A stretch of DNA of 64,000 nt from Caulobacter sp. 73W (GCF_041021955.1 NZ_CP158375.1:496001-560000); one strand, 5' to 3'; shown: positions 26,963-35,499, counted from the stretch's first letter. Notes: generated from the letters alone by a model not told the origin. Translations and numbers: made by a program.

Positions 26963-27343
26963 ATGAGCCGGATCAAACAGGTTCGCGCCGACTGGGCCGA
27001 GGTGGTGCTGGTCTGCCGCAAGTGTTCCAAGAAGCTGGATGGCGGCTTCGGCGCCAAGGGCGACAAGTCCCTGGCCAAGGCCCTGCGGCGCGAGCTGCGC
27101 GGCGGCAAGGGCGACCACCGCAAGGACGGCGCGGCGGTGATCGAGGTCGATTGCCTGGACATCTGTCCCAAGGGCGCGGTGGTGGCGATCAACGCCGCCG
27201 ATCCGAAGACCTGGCGGGTCGTGCCGCGCGGTGCGGCCATGCCGCAGGTGCTGGACAGCCTGGGCCTGACGGGCGCGCGGACGGCTAGGCCCGAGGCGGA
27301 TCCTCGTCCGAAAGCCGCGCCGCCGCAGCCTCCAGCCGAATAA
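26963..27343 (+). CDS. Thioredoxin-like [2Fe-2S] ferredoxin domain protein
   Basis: A 126-residue protein with four cysteines in the thioredoxin-like ferredoxin pattern: VLVCRKCSKK near residue 18 and DCLDICPKGAVV near residue 70. These would bind a 2Fe-2S cluster or be a degenerate version; the first pair is CxxC rather than the longer spacing of classical members. The C-terminal tail (ARTARPEADPRPKAAPPQPP) is Pro/Arg-rich. It lies 38 bases after the NIPSNAP gene. Its 3' end overlaps the convergent MarR gene by 59 bases, an unusually long tail-to-tail overlap. Confidence 0.8.
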   Translation: MSRIKQVRADWAEVVLVCRKCSKKLDGGFGAKGDKSLAKALRRELRGGKGDHRKDGAAVIEVDCLDICPKGAVVAINAADPKTWRVVPRGAAMPQVLDSLGLTGARTARPEADPRPKAAPPQPPAE

Positions 27344-27770
27344 GCAGGCCCTTCAGCGCCGCGACCTCTTGCGGCTCCACCCCCGTCAGCAGGGCGGCCT
27401 CGTATTCCTTCGCCAGGGGCGCGACGTCGGCATAGAGACGCCGCCCCTCGTCGCTGAGGGTCAGGACGTGCGAGCGGCCGTCCGCCTCGTGCGCCGAACG
27501 GACGACAAGGCGGCGGGCGACTAGGGCCTGGGCGGCGCGGCTGACCATCACCTTGTCCATGACGGTGCGAACCACCATCGCCTGCTGGGTCATGGGCTGT
27601 TCCGCCAGGACGGCGATGAGCCGCCACTGGGGCACGGTCAGGCCGAAGCGGTCCTCATAGGCCCGCGCGATCAGCTTGGAGATGGCGTTGGAGGCGATGG
27701 ACAGCCGGAACGGCAGGTAGTCGTCGAGGCTCAGCCCGACGCCCTGCTCCGCCCCGGCCGTCTCGCTCAT
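27285..27770 (-). CDS. MarR-family transcriptional regulator
   Basis: A 161-residue winged-helix regulator. The DNA-binding part includes LTVPQWRLIAVLAEQPMTQQAMVVRTVMDKVMVSRAAQALVARRLVVRS and the wing around DGRSHVLTLSDEGRR. It starts inside the stop of the fumarylacetoacetate-hydrolase-family gene (ATGA), so it is the second gene of that operon and probably regulates aromatic (tyrosine/homogentisate) catabolism, as MarR regulators next to FAH often do (inference). The C-terminus overlaps the convergent ferredoxin gene by 59 bases. Confidence 0.92.
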   Translation of the reverse strand: MSETAGAEQGVGLSLDDYLPFRLSIASNAISKLIARAYEDRFGLTVPQWRLIAVLAEQPMTQQAMVVRTVMDKVMVSRAAQALVARRLVVRSAHEADGRSHVLTLSDEGRRLYADVAPLAKEYEAALLTGVEPQEVAALKGLLIRLEAAAARLSDEDPPRA

Positions 27771-28783
27771 GCGGGAGAGACCCGCTGTTCGATGGCGCCG
27801 AAGATCGTGTGGCGCTTGGCGTCGCGCATCTCGATGCGGACGGTGTCGCCGTGCTTGAGGAACGGCGTCGTCGGCTTGCCGTTGGCGATGGTCTCGATGG
27901 TCCGCACCTCGGCGATGCAGGAATAGCCGAGGCCGCCTTCGCTGACCGGCTTGCCGGCGCCGCCGTCCTCGCCACGGTTGGAGACCGTGCCGGAGCCGAT
28001 GATCGTGCCGGCCGCCAGGGCGCGGGTCTTGGCGGCGTGGGCCACCAGGGTCCCGAAGTCGAAGGTCATGTCGACGCCGGCGTCAGCCTCGCCGAACGAC
28101 TTGCCGTTCAGTTCGACCTCCAGCTTGCCGTGCAGACGCCCGTCCTTCCAGGCGTCGCCCAGGGCTTCCGGGGTGACCGCCGCCGGCGAGAAGGCGCTGG
28201 CCGGCTTGGACTGGAAGAAGCCGAAGCCCTTGGCCAGCTCGTTGGGGATCAGGTTGCGCAGGGACACGTCGTTGACCAGCATGACCAAGCGGATCGCCGC
28301 CAGGGCCTGCTCACGGGTCGCGCCCAGGGGCACGTCGCCGACGATCACGGCCACTTCGCCCTCCAGGTCGCAGCCCCAGGCCTCGTCCTTCAGCGGAATG
28401 TCGTCGCGCGGGCCGAGGAAGCCGTCGGAGCCGCCCTGGTACATCAGCGGATCGGTCCAGAAGCTTTCCGGCATGTCCGCGCCGCGGGCCTGACGGACCA
28501 GCTGGACGTGGTTCACATAGGCCGAACCGTCGGCCCACTGATAGGCGCGCGGCAGGGGCGAGGCGGCGTCATGCTCGTGGAAGCGCTCGCGCGGCACCGA
28601 GCCGTGCTCCAGGCTCTCGGCCAGGGCTTCCAGCTGCGGGGCGATCTGCTCCCAGTCGTCGAGCGCGGCCTGCAGGGTCGGCGCATAGGCGGCGGCCGTC
28701 GTGCACCAGGCGAGATCGCGCGACACCACGACCAGTCGGCCGTCACGGCCGGATTTCAAGGATGCTAGCTTCACGTCAGGCAT
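27767..28783 (-). CDS. Fumarylacetoacetate hydrolase family protein
   Basis: A 338-residue FAH-fold enzyme. GCDLEGEVAVIVGDVP holds the metal-binding acidic residues, VSLRNLIPNELAKGFGFFQSKPA lies in the active-site region, and GSGTVSNRGEDGG is the conserved C-terminal loop. Length and N-terminal KLASLKSGRDGRLVVVSRDL match the bacterial form found with homogentisate dioxygenase, so fumarylacetoacetate cleavage in tyrosine breakdown is likely; other FAH-fold C-C hydrolases cannot be ruled out. Coupled to the MarR gene and overlapping the preceding small gene by 8 bases. Confidence 0.9.
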   Translation of the reverse strand: MPDVKLASLKSGRDGRLVVVSRDLAWCTTAAAYAPTLQAALDDWEQIAPQLEALAESLEHGSVPRERFHEHDAASPLPRAYQWADGSAYVNHVQLVRQARGADMPESFWTDPLMYQGGSDGFLGPRDDIPLKDEAWGCDLEGEVAVIVGDVPLGATREQALAAIRLVMLVNDVSLRNLIPNELAKGFGFFQSKPASAFSPAAVTPEALGDAWKDGRLHGKLEVELNGKSFGEADAGVDMTFDFGTLVAHAAKTRALAAGTIIGSGTVSNRGEDGGAGKPVSEGGLGYSCIAEVRTIETIANGKPTTPFLKHGDTVRIEMRDAKRHTIFGAIEQRVSPA

Positions 28784-29057
28784 TTCCCTTTTTGATTATT
28801 CTGCTCGCCCTGGCGCCCTGCGCATAGCGGGACGCTCCGCCAGAAACCACGATTTCGACCAGGATGTCCCCACCGGATTCCTGAGCCCAGATGTAGTTGC
28901 GCTCCACCTCCACATAGCGGCCGCCCGGCGCGACGCCTTCGAAGGTGTCGCCCCAGGGGGTCACCCTGGAAAGCTCGCGCCAGGACAGGGTGCAGGCGCG
29001 CGACAGTTCGTCGTCGGCCATGGCCTGGAGGTCGGGATCGTGCGGGGCGTCGGTCAC
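28776..29057 (-). CDS. Small conserved-looking protein upstream of FAH gene
   Basis: A 93-residue soluble protein that I do not assign to a family. It shows a helical N-terminal half (DDELSRACTLSWRELSRVTPWGDTFEG) and a beta-rich second half (RYVEVERNYIWAQESGGDILVEIVVSG), then a basic tail (RASRIIKK). The 3' end overlaps the FAH gene start by 8 bases, so it heads that operon: small protein, FAH, MarR. No signal peptide or membrane segment. Confidence 0.7.
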   Translation of the reverse strand: MTDAPHDPDLQAMADDELSRACTLSWRELSRVTPWGDTFEGVAPGGRYVEVERNYIWAQESGGDILVEIVVSGGASRYAQGARASRIIKKGNA

Positions 29058-29179
29058 TGCGGCGGCGCGTGGACGCTGAGTCTGTTCATATCGGCATCTA
29101 GAGCACCTAGACGCGGGGAGACAAGCGTCGGACGCCCTGCTAGCTAAGGGGCCGTTCAGCCTTGTTCGACGGAATCTTG

Positions 29180-29779
29180 ATGCTTCGCCGCCTGTACGAC
29201 TGGGTCATGGGTCTGGCGGCGTCGCGCCGCGCGCCCGCCAGCCTGTTCGCCGTCTCCTTCGCCGAAAGCTCGTTCTTCCCGATTCCGCCGGACGTGATGC
29301 TGGCCCCCATGGTGCTGGCCAAGCCTGAGCGCGCCTGGTTCTACGCGGGGCTGTGCACGGCGGCCTCGGTGCTGGGCGGCATGGCCGGCTACCTGATCGG
29401 CTTCTTCCTGCAGGACTTCGGCCGCTGGATGCTGACCCTGACGGGCCACGCTTCGGGGCTGGAGGAGTATCAGTGCTGGTACGCCCAGTGGGGCGTGTGG
29501 CTGATCCTGATCAAGGGCCTGACCCCCGTTCCCTACAAGCTGGTGACCATCGCTTCCGGACTGGCGCAGTTCAGCCTGCCCGTGTTCATCGCCGCCTCGG
29601 TGATCACGCGCGGCGCCCGCTTCTTCATGGTCGCGGCCGTGGTCAAGAAATTCGGCCCCGCCATGCTGCCGGTGATCGAAAAGCGCCTGGGCCTGTTCGC
29701 CATCCTGTTCATCGTCCTGCTGCTGGGCGGCTTCGCCGTCGGCCACTTCATCGGAGGGGAGGCTCCGGCGGCATGCTGA
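29180..29779 (+). CDS. DedA/YqaA-family membrane protein
   Basis: A 199-residue integral membrane protein with about five hydrophobic segments. SFAESSFFPIPPDVMLAPM and GLTPVPYKLVTIASG are the conserved DedA/SNARE-associated segments that form re-entrant loops. DedA proteins are implicated in lipid flipping and proton-dependent transport; the YqaA branch is uncharacterised. The ATG at 29180 follows GGAA; an earlier TTG at 29162 is less likely. It overlaps the dsbB gene by 7 bases. The order yqaA-like, dsbB, coq7 recurs in alphaproteobacteria. Confidence 0.9.
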   Translation: MLRRLYDWVMGLAASRRAPASLFAVSFAESSFFPIPPDVMLAPMVLAKPERAWFYAGLCTAASVLGGMAGYLIGFFLQDFGRWMLTLTGHASGLEEYQCWYAQWGVWLILIKGLTPVPYKLVTIASGLAQFSLPVFIAASVITRGARFFMVAAVVKKFGPAMLPVIEKRLGLFAILFIVLLLGGFAVGHFIGGEAPAAC

Positions 29780-30294
29780 GACGCCTGATCGCCTTTTGCC
29801 TGAAGAACTGGCCGCTGGTGGCGCTGCTGACCTCGGCCGCCATGCTGGCCACGGCCCATGGGTTCGAGCGGATCGGCGGCTACGCCCCCTGCTATCTGTG
29901 CCTGAAACAGCGCGAGGTGTTCTGGGTCGCCATGGGCGTCTCGGCCCTGGCGCTGGTCCTGGCGCGGTTCAAGCCGAACCCGCGGACGGGCGTGCTGTTC
30001 AACTCTCTGCTGGCGGCGATCTTCCTGTTCGGCGCGGGCCTGGCGGCCTATCACGCCGGCGCGGAATGGAAGTGGTGGACCGGCCCCAGCGTCTGCGGCG
30101 GCGGCGGGAGCGGCGCGCTTCAGGCCAGCGACCTGACGGCGCTGATGAACGGCACGGCCAAGATCCGCCCGCCGGCTTGCGACACGGCGGCCTGGGTGTT
30201 CCTGGGCCTGTCCATGGCCGGCTGGAACGTGCTTATCTCGCTGAAGCTGGCCGGCTGGTCCCTGGCCGCAGCCCTGAAAGGCCGCAAGGCATGA
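29773..30294 (+). CDS. dsbB: Disulfide bond formation protein B
   Basis: A 173-residue membrane protein with four transmembrane helices. The first periplasmic loop carries APCYLCLKQRE (CxxC at about residues 39-42), which passes electrons to quinone. The second loop has the other pair, PSVCGGGG (about residue 106) and PPACDTAA (about residue 135), which reoxidises DsbA. The start was set at 29773 inside the end of the DedA-like gene. It overlaps coq7 by four bases (ATGA); linkage of a quinone-reducing DsbB to a ubiquinone-biosynthesis gene makes functional sense. Confidence 0.92.
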   Translation: MLRRLIAFCLKNWPLVALLTSAAMLATAHGFERIGGYAPCYLCLKQREVFWVAMGVSALALVLARFKPNPRTGVLFNSLLAAIFLFGAGLAAYHAGAEWKWWTGPSVCGGGGSGALQASDLTALMNGTAKIRPPACDTAAWVFLGLSMAGWNVLISLKLAGWSLAAALKGRKA

Positions 30295-30857
30295 GCAGCG
30301 AACGCCCCATCCCGTCCCGCCCCGGCATTGGCGCCACGCGCGCCCGGCTGGCGGAGATTCTGCGCGTCGACCACGCGGGCGAGCTGGCGGCGGTGCAGAT
30401 CTATCGCGGCCAGCAGGCCGTGCTGAAGGGCGCCAAGGGACATGGCCGCATCGCGGGCCAGCTGTCCGAGATGGAGCAGCATGAGGCCGAGCACCTGGCG
30501 CGCTTCGACGAACTGCTGACCGAGCACCAGGTGCGCCCCACCCTGCTGACGCCGTTCTGGCGCGCGGCGGCCTTCGCCCTGGGCGCGGGCACGGCCCTGA
30601 TGGGCGACAAGGCGGCCCATGCCTGCACCGAGGCGGTCGAGACGGTGATCGAGGGCCACTACGCCGCCCAGATCGCCGAGCTGAAGGACCGTGATCCCGA
30701 GCTTGCCGCCGAACTGACCAAGTTCCGCGATGACGAACTGATGCACCGCGACCACGCGGTCGAGGAAGGCGCCCGCGAAGCGCCGGGCTATCCCCTGCTG
30801 TCGGCGGCGATCAAGGCCGGCTGCAAGGCCGCCATCAAGGTCGCCGAGAAGATCTGA
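30291..30857 (+). CDS. coq7: 5-demethoxyubiquinol hydroxylase COQ7
   Basis: A 188-residue di-iron protein. Ligand motifs are RVDHAGELAA, EMEQHEAEHL, VETVIEGHY and DDELMHRDHA, giving the six Glu/His ligands of the COQ7 four-helix bundle. It adds the C6 hydroxyl in ubiquinone biosynthesis and is membrane-associated. Complete at usual bacterial length (about 180-190). Coupled to dsbB by an ATGA overlap. It converges on the TraB/GumN gene with only 3 bases between stops. Confidence 0.95.
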   Translation: MSSERPIPSRPGIGATRARLAEILRVDHAGELAAVQIYRGQQAVLKGAKGHGRIAGQLSEMEQHEAEHLARFDELLTEHQVRPTLLTPFWRAAAFALGAGTALMGDKAAHACTEAVETVIEGHYAAQIAELKDRDPELAAELTKFRDDELMHRDHAVEEGAREAPGYPLLSAAIKAGCKAAIKVAEKI

Positions 30858-30860
30858 GGC

Positions 30861-31796
30861 CTATTGCGGCGGCAGGTCGACGACCGCGCCGCGCGCCCTC
30901 AGCCGATCCAGCACGCCGTTGCGCCGCAGCAGGTACTGCAGGTCGATCACCGCGATCGTCCGCCCCGGCTTGGCCAGGGCCTTTTCGATGTCCGACACCG
31001 CCTCGGCCGTGCCGCGCTCCAGCAGGACGCCGAAGGTCGGGACCTGTTGGAGGCAGGCGTCCAGCAGCGCCGGCGCGGCGCGTTCCCGAACCCCGGCCAG
31101 GTCGCCGCGCGCCCAGGCGCGGGCGGCCTGCGGGGCGTTGGCCGCCTCGTGGTCGATCTCGTCCAGGGCGGCGGTCAGGCAGGCGATGTGTGTCTGTGGC
31201 GGCAGGTTGGCGGCGGCCTTCATCAGGGACGAGGCCTTGAAATCCTCGATCGGCTTGGCGGTCACGCCCGCAGCCTTGGCGCGGCGCGCCAGGGTGCTGC
31301 CGGGCTTGGCCGAGGACAGGCCGCCCTGCTCGCGGAAATCCTCCAGCATCATGAAGCCGGCCACGCCGGGCTTCCAGCTGTCGTATTTCTTGGGGTCCTT
31401 GCCGATGGACGCCGCCGTGCGCTCGACCCGCGCCCGCAGCTCCGGCGGCAGGCCGGCGCGCAGGTTCCTGGTCTTCAGCGACGGATAGCGCAGCAGCAGC
31501 CGCGCGGCCTCCAACGGCGAGGCGCTGGCCTTCGGCGGCAGCAGGACGAGCCGGGCGTCCTTCAACGCTCGATCCAGTCGCGGCGACGACCATTCCAGAC
31601 TGTGCGGCAACGGCGTCAGCCCGCCCAAGATGACCACTTCGGATTCGCCTCGGCGGACACGCCACAGGGCGGGTCCGGGCGGACGGGCGACCACTTCGAG
31701 TTCCTGGACAACCGCGCTTCCGCCCTCGGGGGGAGCGACATCCTGCGCGTGGGCGGCGCCCGACAAGCCGAGCGCCGCCACGACGGCGAGGATCAA
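30861..31796 (-). CDS. TraB/GumN-family protein
   Basis: A 311-residue secreted protein. No ATG or GTG is suitably placed; the TTG at 31796, overlapping the TGA stop of the upstream gene (TTGA), gives MILAVVAALGLSGAAHA, a good signal peptide. The body starts with the TraB/GumN-like ALWRVRRGESEVVILGGLTPLPHSL and contains a long helical middle and IAVIDLQYLLRRNGVLDRLRARG at the end. The family has an erythromycin-esterase-like/TIKI fold, but here the N-terminal catalytic His/Glu motifs look degenerate (GGLTPLPHS in place of GTxHxxP). Function unknown. Confidence 0.82.
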   Translation of the reverse strand: MILAVVAALGLSGAAHAQDVAPPEGGSAVVQELEVVARPPGPALWRVRRGESEVVILGGLTPLPHSLEWSSPRLDRALKDARLVLLPPKASASPLEAARLLLRYPSLKTRNLRAGLPPELRARVERTAASIGKDPKKYDSWKPGVAGFMMLEDFREQGGLSSAKPGSTLARRAKAAGVTAKPIEDFKASSLMKAAANLPPQTHIACLTAALDEIDHEAANAPQAARAWARGDLAGVRERAAPALLDACLQQVPTFGVLLERGTAEAVSDIEKALAKPGRTIAVIDLQYLLRRNGVLDRLRARGAVVDLPPQ

Positions 31797-32119
31797 TCGG
31801 CGGAAACTTCGCCCTTGTTCATCGGCGGCACATGCTGCTGGACCACATCGGCCTTCTCGGCCCGGCGCACCGCGCCCGAGACGTTCAGGCGCGTGAAGAC
31901 GTGGGTGGCGCCGAAGGCGGACTTGGCCTCTTCCCATCGTTCGCGGTGCCCCTTGTAGAGGTTCTCGGTCTCGCCAGCGTAGACTACCGTCACATGGGCC
32001 CCGGCCAGCCGGACGTAAAGATAGTTGCCGCCCATGGGCGATACCCGGTCCTCCTCCAGCGGCATGTAGCGATAGACGGCGCCGGACTGACCGGTGAAAT
32101 CGAGCTGGCGGGTCCCCAT
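31793..32119 (-). CDS. Small GIY-YIG-like protein
   Basis: A 108-residue protein. NYLYVRLAG...VTVVYAGETENLYKG resembles the GIY-YIG pair of strands, GHRERWEEA holds the following basic helix, and RRAEKADVVQQHVPPMN matches the E...P.N end of GIY-YIG domains. The match is by eye and somewhat divergent (YLY/YAG in place of GIY/YIG), so nuclease activity is uncertain. The ATG at 32119 has AGGGAGGGG upstream. Its stop overlaps the TTG start of the TraB/GumN gene. Confidence 0.65.
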   Translation of the reverse strand: MGTRQLDFTGQSGAVYRYMPLEEDRVSPMGGNYLYVRLAGAHVTVVYAGETENLYKGHRERWEEAKSAFGATHVFTRLNVSGAVRRAEKADVVQQHVPPMNKGEVSAD

Positions 32120-32325
32120 GGCCCCTCCCTGTAACTGAACTGACTCAAGCGGGGGTCCGAAGCACCCCCGAGGGGCATATCTGCGTCCGAAGTTGACCAA
32201 AGCGAGGCAGCTTGACCGTTGTCCACACCCCCTTGCGCTTCATGTTCAGTAATTGCTATACATGCATTTGGAAGATCATTGTTCTGCGTTGAGGGGCGCT
32301 GGAACGGACAGTCGCGAGAGTATTG

Positions 32326-33735
32326 ATGTCCACGCAAAGCACGCTTGAATCCATCTACCGCAACCTGCATCGCATCCCGACCGACAAGCCCCTGTCGTCC
32401 GACGCCTCGGCCCAACTGAAGATGATGGCCGACGGCATCGACGCCGGTAAGGCCGGCCTGGTCGGCACGGGCTGGAACTTCAACGGGGCCCTGGCCTGGA
32501 TTCTGGACTCGGTGAACGCCACCTCCGCCGTGGCGATAGCCGCCTACGGCTTCATGACCGACACCTCGGTGACCGGCGGCGGATTGAACTATCTGGTCTC
32601 GGCGTACGGTTCGAACCCCAACAGCCTGAACTCGGATTACTACAAGGGTTTCAGTCTCGAAAATCGCTACATCAACTTCGCTGTCAGCATCGCGACCGAG
32701 CCTTCGGCGATGACGAAGTTCAGATCGGATTTCGCCCCTCTGACCCTGGCTGAGGCCTTGAAGAAGGCCTATGGCGAGATTTTCGGCACGACCAAGACCG
32801 ATGCTGAATTCTCGGCGATGCTGACGCCGGAACGCGCCGCCTACTTCGCGTCGTACGGCGGCGACGGATTGAACGGTCTGGGGACCAAGGCCGCCCTGGT
32901 GGGCTGGCTGCTGGCCGAAGCGGTCAAGTCCGATGTCGGCCCCTACGCCCAGGCGACCAGGAACCTGCTGCTCGACATCGCCGGGGACGGCGACGCGCCC
33001 AGCTCAGCGCGCTTCATGGCGAACTGGGGTCCCGGCGGCGACTACGCGCCTGGAGGAGCAGCCGATCCCGGCCTGCCTGGCGGCCGCGTCGTGATCGAGA
33101 ACGATTGGAAGGTCGCGGTGAACAAGCCGGACGCTTCGTCCAACGTCCGCGCCCTGGCCACCGACGGCGACGACATCATCATCAGCAAGACCGGTCTGGC
33201 CCTCGGCGCCAGCATTTCCACCGGCGCTGGCCACGACATCATCACCATCAGCGGCGGCCTGACCCGCGGCGACATCGACGCCGGCTCCGGCAACGACATC
33301 ATCACCGTCAGCGGCGCTGACGGCCAGATCACCACCGGGACCGGCCAGGACTGGGTGCAGGTCACCAGCTTCGGCCCGCTGCACAATCATGGGATCGTGC
33401 CGGACATCATCCCGACCGCGATCATCACCGATTTCGAGGCGGGCAAGGATCACGTGGGCTTCGACGCCAAGCTGGGTTCGGGCGCCAAGCTCGACATCCA
33501 GACCGCCCATCTCTGGCGCGCCGGCGCCACGCTGCAGGACGCGCTGACGGTCGTCGCCGGCCAGACGGCGGCGGGCAAGAACAGCGTGTTCGAGTGGAAC
33601 GGGAACACCTACGTGTTCCACCAGAACGACAAGGCCGAACTCGATATGGAGGACGGCCTGGTCATGCTGGCCGGCGTCACCGGTCTGACGGTCGCCAACG
33701 GCCCGCAAATGGCCGGCGATATCCACTTCGGCTGA
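32326..33735 (+). CDS. RTX/S-layer-like secreted protein
   Basis: A 469-residue protein without N-terminal signal peptide. The first 120 or so residues (TLESIYRNLHRIPTDKPL and onward) resemble the N-terminal segment of Caulobacter S-layer-type proteins and DUF4214 regions. From about residue 285 come degenerate calcium-binding RTX repeats (TDGDDIIIS, TGAGHDIITISGG, GSGNDIITVSG, TGTGQDWVQV). The C-terminal domain follows (AIITDFEAGKDHVGFDAKLG), typical of type I secretion substrates. It is probably exported through an ABC/MFP/OMP pathway; no such transporter is adjacent. The preceding 100 bases are AT-rich for this genome, consistent with a strong promoter. The ATG is at 32326. Confidence 0.82.
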   Translation: MSTQSTLESIYRNLHRIPTDKPLSSDASAQLKMMADGIDAGKAGLVGTGWNFNGALAWILDSVNATSAVAIAAYGFMTDTSVTGGGLNYLVSAYGSNPNSLNSDYYKGFSLENRYINFAVSIATEPSAMTKFRSDFAPLTLAEALKKAYGEIFGTTKTDAEFSAMLTPERAAYFASYGGDGLNGLGTKAALVGWLLAEAVKSDVGPYAQATRNLLLDIAGDGDAPSSARFMANWGPGGDYAPGGAADPGLPGGRVVIENDWKVAVNKPDASSNVRALATDGDDIIISKTGLALGASISTGAGHDIITISGGLTRGDIDAGSGNDIITVSGADGQITTGTGQDWVQVTSFGPLHNHGIVPDIIPTAIITDFEAGKDHVGFDAKLGSGAKLDIQTAHLWRAGATLQDALTVVAGQTAAGKNSVFEWNGNTYVFHQNDKAELDMEDGLVMLAGVTGLTVANGPQMAGDIHFG

Positions 33736-33743
33736 TCCTGGGC

Positions 33744-33769
33744 CTGAGCGCGCCTTCGGGCGCGCTCAG
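33744..33769. terminator. Intergenic hairpin between convergent genes
   Basis: Perfect 11-base stem CTGAGCGCGCC/GGCGCGCTCAG with a TTCG tetraloop, just after the RTX gene and overlapping the stop of the convergent gene at 33766. No long T tract on either side. Probably a bidirectional terminator or mRNA 3' end stabiliser. Confidence 0.7.
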
Positions 33770-34644
33770 CTTCCCACGGCCTCCAGGATCGCCTCTTCGC
33801 TGAGGTTAGGATCGGCCATCGGATTGCCGCCGCTGACCTGCTCCACCCAATCGGCGGGGGTCTTCAGCCTGGGTCGCGAGAAACGAATCCAGTCGACATC
33901 CATCCGCATGTCCACGCGGGCGGCCTTGTCGACCGAACGGTTGATGACCTCGGGGTTTTCCGGCCCGGTAGGGCGCGTGTCCGGGCTGGTGGTGTAGGCG
34001 ATCAGCCCCACCTGCATCTGCGGCCGGAACTCCATGCGATAGAAGCGGTCCCGCACCTGCCACTTGGCCTGCCCCTCGGGCCGGGCCAAGGCGACCATCA
34101 CCATGCCCATGCGCACCAGGCGCAACTCGACCCAGCCGGTCGGGAACGGCCGCAGCTTCAGGGACGAATAGCTGTTGACGGTGGATTTGGTCTCGGTCAT
34201 CTGCCGGCCCGGCGCGTGACCGACACCGGTAGTGATGAAGTGCCAGTTCTCCGCCCGTGGACGCCAGTCGGCGGCGGTGGAGCTGTTCGGGACGCGGGCC
34301 ATCAGCCCGCCAAGGGACCACGTGCCGCCCGGAATGTCGCCTTCAGCGCCCTTCACCCGCACGCGGGCGCGGACGTCGAAGTCGCCCTGCACCTCCTTGA
34401 ACAGGAAGGGCGCATTCAGGTCCCGCACCCAGGCCACGTCATAGGGCTCCAGATGCAGCGCGCCGGGCGTCGTCTTGCCCAGGTCCACGGCCTTCAGCTT
34501 GTCCGGCCAGCCATATACCTCGTCGAACCGCGTCCAGCCCGCGAGCTCGGTTCCGTTGAACTCGTCGGACAGGCCGGTGAGGTCATCGTCGGCCATGGCG
34601 GGAACGCCAGCGAGAAGAAGGAGGCTGGCGAGCAGCGTGCGCAT
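33766..34644 (-). CDS. Secreted concanavalin-like (DUF1349-type) protein
   Basis: A 292-residue protein with a signal peptide (MRTLLASLLLLAGVPAMA). The mature part reads as a beta-sandwich: LSDEFNGTELAGWTRFDEVYGW near the start, FKEVQGDFDVRARVRVKG, WSLGGLMARVP, then WVELRLVRMGMVMVALARPEG. This matches concanavalin A-like folds such as DUF1349, which often bind or act on glycans. No catalytic residues can be named. It may act on envelope or environmental polysaccharide (inference). It converges on the RTX gene. Confidence 0.72.
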   Translation of the reverse strand: MRTLLASLLLLAGVPAMADDDLTGLSDEFNGTELAGWTRFDEVYGWPDKLKAVDLGKTTPGALHLEPYDVAWVRDLNAPFLFKEVQGDFDVRARVRVKGAEGDIPGGTWSLGGLMARVPNSSTAADWRPRAENWHFITTGVGHAPGRQMTETKSTVNSYSSLKLRPFPTGWVELRLVRMGMVMVALARPEGQAKWQVRDRFYRMEFRPQMQVGLIAYTTSPDTRPTGPENPEVINRSVDKAARVDMRMDVDWIRFSRPRLKTPADWVEQVSGGNPMADPNLSEEAILEAVGS

Positions 34645-34773
34645 TGGCTTGGGTCTCTTGCTAAGCTTCCAGCTCGCAAGATGATCAAACGCCCCGCCCG
34701 AACCCCGCGATTATTGGCGAAGGTTTCGCGACGAGAGCACCATTAGCTTTCACGCGCCGAAATAAGTAAGCTC

Positions 34774-35334
34774 TTACGCCTCCAGCTCGATGTCCCAGTA
34801 GAGGTAGTCGAGCCAGCTTTCGTGCAGGTGATTGGGCGGGAATCGGCGTCCCCGCTCCTGCAGCTCGTGCATGTTCGGGCGGCGCGGCGTGTAGTGCGGC
34901 TGCATTCCGGCCTCGCGCGGCGTGCGGCCGCCCTTACTGAGATTGCAGGGCGCGCAGGCGGTGACGATGTTCTCCCAGGTCGTGCGCCCGCCCCGCGAGC
35001 GCGGAATGACGTGGTCGAAGGTCAGCTCGTCCGTCGAGGTGCAGTACTGACAGGAGAAGCTGTCGCGCAGGAACAGGTTGAAGCGGGTGAAGGCGGGGGG
35101 GCGGTCCTGAGTCACATACTGCTTCAGCGCCACGACGCTCGGCAGCTTCATCTCGAAGGACGGGGAATGGATCACGTGGTCGTAGGTCGAAACCACGTCG
35201 ACCCGATCAAGGAACACCGCCTTGATCACCTCCTGCCACGGCCAGAGCGACAGGGGGTAGTAGCTGAGCGGGCGGAAGTCCGCGTTCAGCACGAGGGCGG
35301 GTGCGCCTGACGGGGGCCTCGTGAGCACCTGCAT
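34774..35334 (-). CDS. HNH endonuclease
   Basis: A 186-residue protein with an HNH domain: FSCQYC (first zinc CxxC, about residue 95), ELTFDHVIPRSRGGRTTWENIVTAC (catalytic His and Asn), APCN (second CxxC). The N-terminal ALVLNADFRPLSYYPLSLWPWQEVIKAVFLDRV is the conserved lead of a widespread stand-alone HNH family found once per genome in many bacteria. Cellular role is unknown; it is not linked to restriction or phage genes here. GGAGGG precedes the ATG. Confidence 0.93.
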   Translation of the reverse strand: MQVLTRPPSGAPALVLNADFRPLSYYPLSLWPWQEVIKAVFLDRVDVVSTYDHVIHSPSFEMKLPSVVALKQYVTQDRPPAFTRFNLFLRDSFSCQYCTSTDELTFDHVIPRSRGGRTTWENIVTACAPCNLSKGGRTPREAGMQPHYTPRRPNMHELQERGRRFPPNHLHESWLDYLYWDIELEA

Positions 35335-35499
35335 CAGACCCTCCGCCGAAGAGGGATGTACGCCACAGGACTGAAGACAGGTCTCCTTCCCTACGCCGCT
35401 CTCGGAGAATCACATCGATCCCCGATCACCCGTGAAGGATAGGCCTTTTTCGGCGACAGGCGAGTGACCGACGCCTGCCGCCCCCTCTTTTCGAGCGCT

